Of a DNA stretch of 8,073 nucleotides, positions 7,176 through 8,073 are shown piece after piece. This DNA comes from Actinomycetota bacterium. Lineage in GTDB: Bacteria > Actinomycetota > Actinomycetes > Nanopelagicales > Nanopelagicaceae. Numbering within the stretch: position 1 is the first letter of the stretch; each line of letters begins with the position of its first letter. The stretch covers positions 1-8,073 of the forward strand of contig WLHG01000039.1 of the NCBI GenBank assembly GCA_009702845.1, given 5' to 3'. Position numbers and translations under genes: made by a program. A model generated the notes under the pieces. That model was given only the letters and a program-made list of their open reading frames with translations, ran no database searches and was not told the origin of the DNA.

Positions 7176-7197
7176 CTGGCAATTCTGCCCTACCTGC
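7165..7197 (-). promoter_or_regulatory. Stem-loop enclosing the glgX start codon
   Basis: In the glgX message, GCAGGUAG (7197 to 7190) can pair with CUACCUGC (7172 to 7165) over 8 bp. Inside, GGCA and UGCC (7189-7186 with 7181-7178) form a further 4 bp around a GAAU loop, leaving AGGUG with the GUG start codon in a bulge. The 5' arm holds the only SD-like AGG run and the 3' arm covers codons 2-4. A competing 5-bp hairpin (CAGGU 7178-7174 with ACCUG 7170-7166) uses the same 3' arm. This could modulate translation, but a DNA operator or chance is possible. Confidence 0.4.
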
Positions 7198-7206
7198 GCG
7201 CCTACT

Positions 7207-7236
7207 TTGCTCTTTCGTGTTACTCATCAGTAACAT
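7207..7236 (+). promoter_or_regulatory. Probable etfB promoter, leaderless
   Basis: TAACAT at 7231-7236 fits the actinobacterial -10 pattern TANNNT. TTGCTC at 7207-7212, 18 bases upstream, is a weak -35. Only six bases separate the -10 box from the etfB ATG, which would place the transcript start on or next to the A of the start codon. Lack of a Shine-Dalgarno sequence agrees with leaderless expression. Seen by eye only. Confidence 0.5.
7218..7235. promoter_or_regulatory. Palindromic operator candidate between glgX and etfB
   Basis: TGTTACT-CATC-AGTAACA is a perfect inverted repeat of 7-base arms around a 4-base centre. It overlaps the proposed etfB -10 box (7231-7236), where a bound protein would block RNA polymerase, and lies about 40-60 bases upstream of glgX on the other strand. 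Size and symmetry resemble sites of dimeric helix-turn-helix repressors such as TetR-family proteins, many of which control fatty acid and ETF genes. The regulator is not in the window. The core TACT-N4-AGTA recurs upstream of fabD and acpP. Confidence 0.55.
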
Positions 7237-7242
7237 AACGCC

Positions 7243-8028
7243 ATGAAGATCGCCGTGTGCATCAAGCAGGTCCCGGATTCATGGGCTGAGAAGAAGATGC
7301 TCAATGGCTATCTCGATCGGGTTAATGTCGATGCCGTCCTTAATGATCTCGATGAATATGCCATTGAAGAGGCGCTAAAAATTGCCGAAGCTCACGGTGG
7401 AAATGAAGAGGGCGGGCCAAATACAGTCACTGTGATTTCAATGGGACCAGAGCGCGCCACTGAGGCGATACGTAAGGCACTTTCAATGGGAGCGAACGCC
7501 GCGATATTGATTACCGACCCAGCACTTGCCGGCGCCGATGCGCTTGCAACAACAAAAGTTCTAGCAGGTGCGATAACTAAAGGCGGATTTGATTTAGTTA
7601 TCTGCGGAACCGAGTCAACAGATGCGCGCATGAGTGTTGTGCCAGCGATGATTGCCGAGCGCCTTAATTGGGCACAGCTCACATTCGCATCTGCAGTAAG
7701 CGTTGACCCTGCGGCTAAGAAAGTAACTATCACTCGCGTGACTGAGTCCGGAGTTGATGAGATGTTTGGAGAGTTTCCAGCGGTCATTTCAGTCGTAGAA
7801 AAAATCAATGAGCCCCGCTATCCATCTTTCAAAGGAATTATGGCGGCAAAGAAAAAAACAATTGAAAATATGGATCTATCTGCGCTCGATATCACTGTAG
7901 AGAATGCATGGTCGGCCGTTATCGATGCATCGCCTCGTCCACCGCGTGCAGCCGGTGTTACCGTTACAGATGACGGAACTGCTGCAGATCAATTAGTTTC
8001 ATATTTAGTTGAAAAGAAGTTGATATGA
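7243..8028 (+). CDS. etfB: Electron transfer flavoprotein beta subunit
   Basis: This 261-residue subunit pairs with EtfA to form a flavoprotein that takes electrons from acyl-CoA dehydrogenases and related enzymes and passes them to a membrane quinone reductase. Family features are the N-terminal KIAVCIKQVPDS (2-13), NDLDEYAIEEALKIAE (34-49), SMGPERATEAIRKALSMGA (66-84), ADALATT (98-104), the nucleotide-binding segment DLVICGTESTDARMSVVP (117-134) and the FPAVISVVEKINEPRYPSFKGI region (178-199), followed by KKKTIE. Length is normal. The ATG is at 7243. There is no Shine-Dalgarno sequence, but a TAACAT -10 box ends six bases upstream, which fits leaderless translation. A palindrome overlaps that box, so repression is plausible. 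The stop overlaps the etfA start by four bases. Confidence 0.95.
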   Translation: MKIAVCIKQVPDSWAEKKMLNGYLDRVNVDAVLNDLDEYAIEEALKIAEAHGGNEEGGPNTVTVISMGPERATEAIRKALSMGANAAILITDPALAGADALATTKVLAGAITKGGFDLVICGTESTDARMSVVPAMIAERLNWAQLTFASAVSVDPAAKKVTITRVTESGVDEMFGEFPAVISVVEKINEPRYPSFKGIMAAKKKTIENMDLSALDITVENAWSAVIDASPRPPRAAGVTVTDDGTAADQLVSYLVEKKLI

Positions 8029-8073
8029 GCACTACTTTAATTCTGGCCGATTTTATCGGTGGCAAAAATACTA
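8025..8073 (+). CDS. etfA: Electron transfer flavoprotein alpha subunit, N-terminal fragment
   Basis: Only the first 16 codons are in the window (MSTTLILADFIGGKNT). The hydrophobic strand followed by a short charged turn is how EtfA proteins begin, and etfA normally follows etfB directly in actinobacteria. The ATG overlaps the etfB stop as ATGA (8025-8028), with a weak purine-rich AAAAGAAG site five bases upstream, indicating translational coupling. EtfA would bind the catalytic FAD in its C-terminal domain, which lies outside the window. The call rests mostly on position. Confidence 0.8.
   Translation, partial: MSTTLILADFIGGKNT

Noticed and set aside
7392..7808. Open minus-strand frame of 138 codons opposite etfB
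   Set aside because: It is composed mainly of Ala, Ser, Thr, Val and Ile, as expected for the reverse of an Ala/Gly/Asp-rich gene, and the etfB reading is unambiguous.
1..8073. CRISPR arrays, insertion sequences, tRNA or rRNA genes, defence or phage genes
   Set aside because: I saw no repeated spacer-like units, transposase-like frames, terminal repeats or RNA gene motifs. The window is filled with core metabolic genes of uniform codon use.

Overview
The window looks like chromosomal DNA of an actinobacterium of moderate GC content (mid to high 40s percent by eye). Three things point there: the gene order fabD-fabH-acpP-fabF followed by an accD6-type acyl-CoA carboxylase beta subunit, the mycobacterial AccD6-like sequence of that subunit, and the KasA-like NAHAT active-site variant in FabF. 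Tight packing, short gaps and GC well below soil actinobacteria suggest a streamlined aquatic lineage such as the Nanopelagicales (acI, for example Planktophila). That placement is an inference and was not tested.

Layout. Bases 1-95 (+) hold the last 30 codons of an unidentified gene that converges on accD. Bases 105-5034 (-) are a type II fatty acid synthesis operon, transcribed right to left as fabD, fabH, acpP, fabF, accD. The fabD-fabH pair overlaps by 4 bases (ATGA), fabF abuts accD (TAGATG), acpP and fabF are 18 bases apart, and the only sizeable gap is 110 bases before acpP. Directly upstream on the same strand, 5064-7175 is a glgX-type glycogen debranching enzyme with a GTG start. Divergent from it, 7243-8028 (+) is etfB, which overlaps the start of etfA (8025 to the window edge) by 4 bases. 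No stretch longer than 110 bases lacks a gene.

How the genes work together. AccD (with a biotinylated alpha subunit encoded elsewhere) makes malonyl-CoA. FabD moves malonyl to the ACP, FabH starts the chain by condensing acyl-CoA with malonyl-ACP, and FabF elongates it. The reductases and dehydratase of the cycle are not in the window. GlgX trims glycogen branches, and EtfBA carries electrons from acyl-CoA dehydrogenases, so carbon storage, lipid synthesis and lipid or amino-acid oxidation genes lie side by side.

The genes are ordinary housekeeping genes. The most interesting signals are regulatory. The 12-bp palindrome TACT-N4-AGTA occurs three times by manual scan, upstream of etfB/glgX, fabD and acpP, which suggests a shared operator. 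A 12-bp nested stem-loop brackets the glgX start codon. TANNNT -10 boxes lie 6-9 bases from the etfB and fabD start codons, suggesting leaderless or nearly leaderless transcripts.
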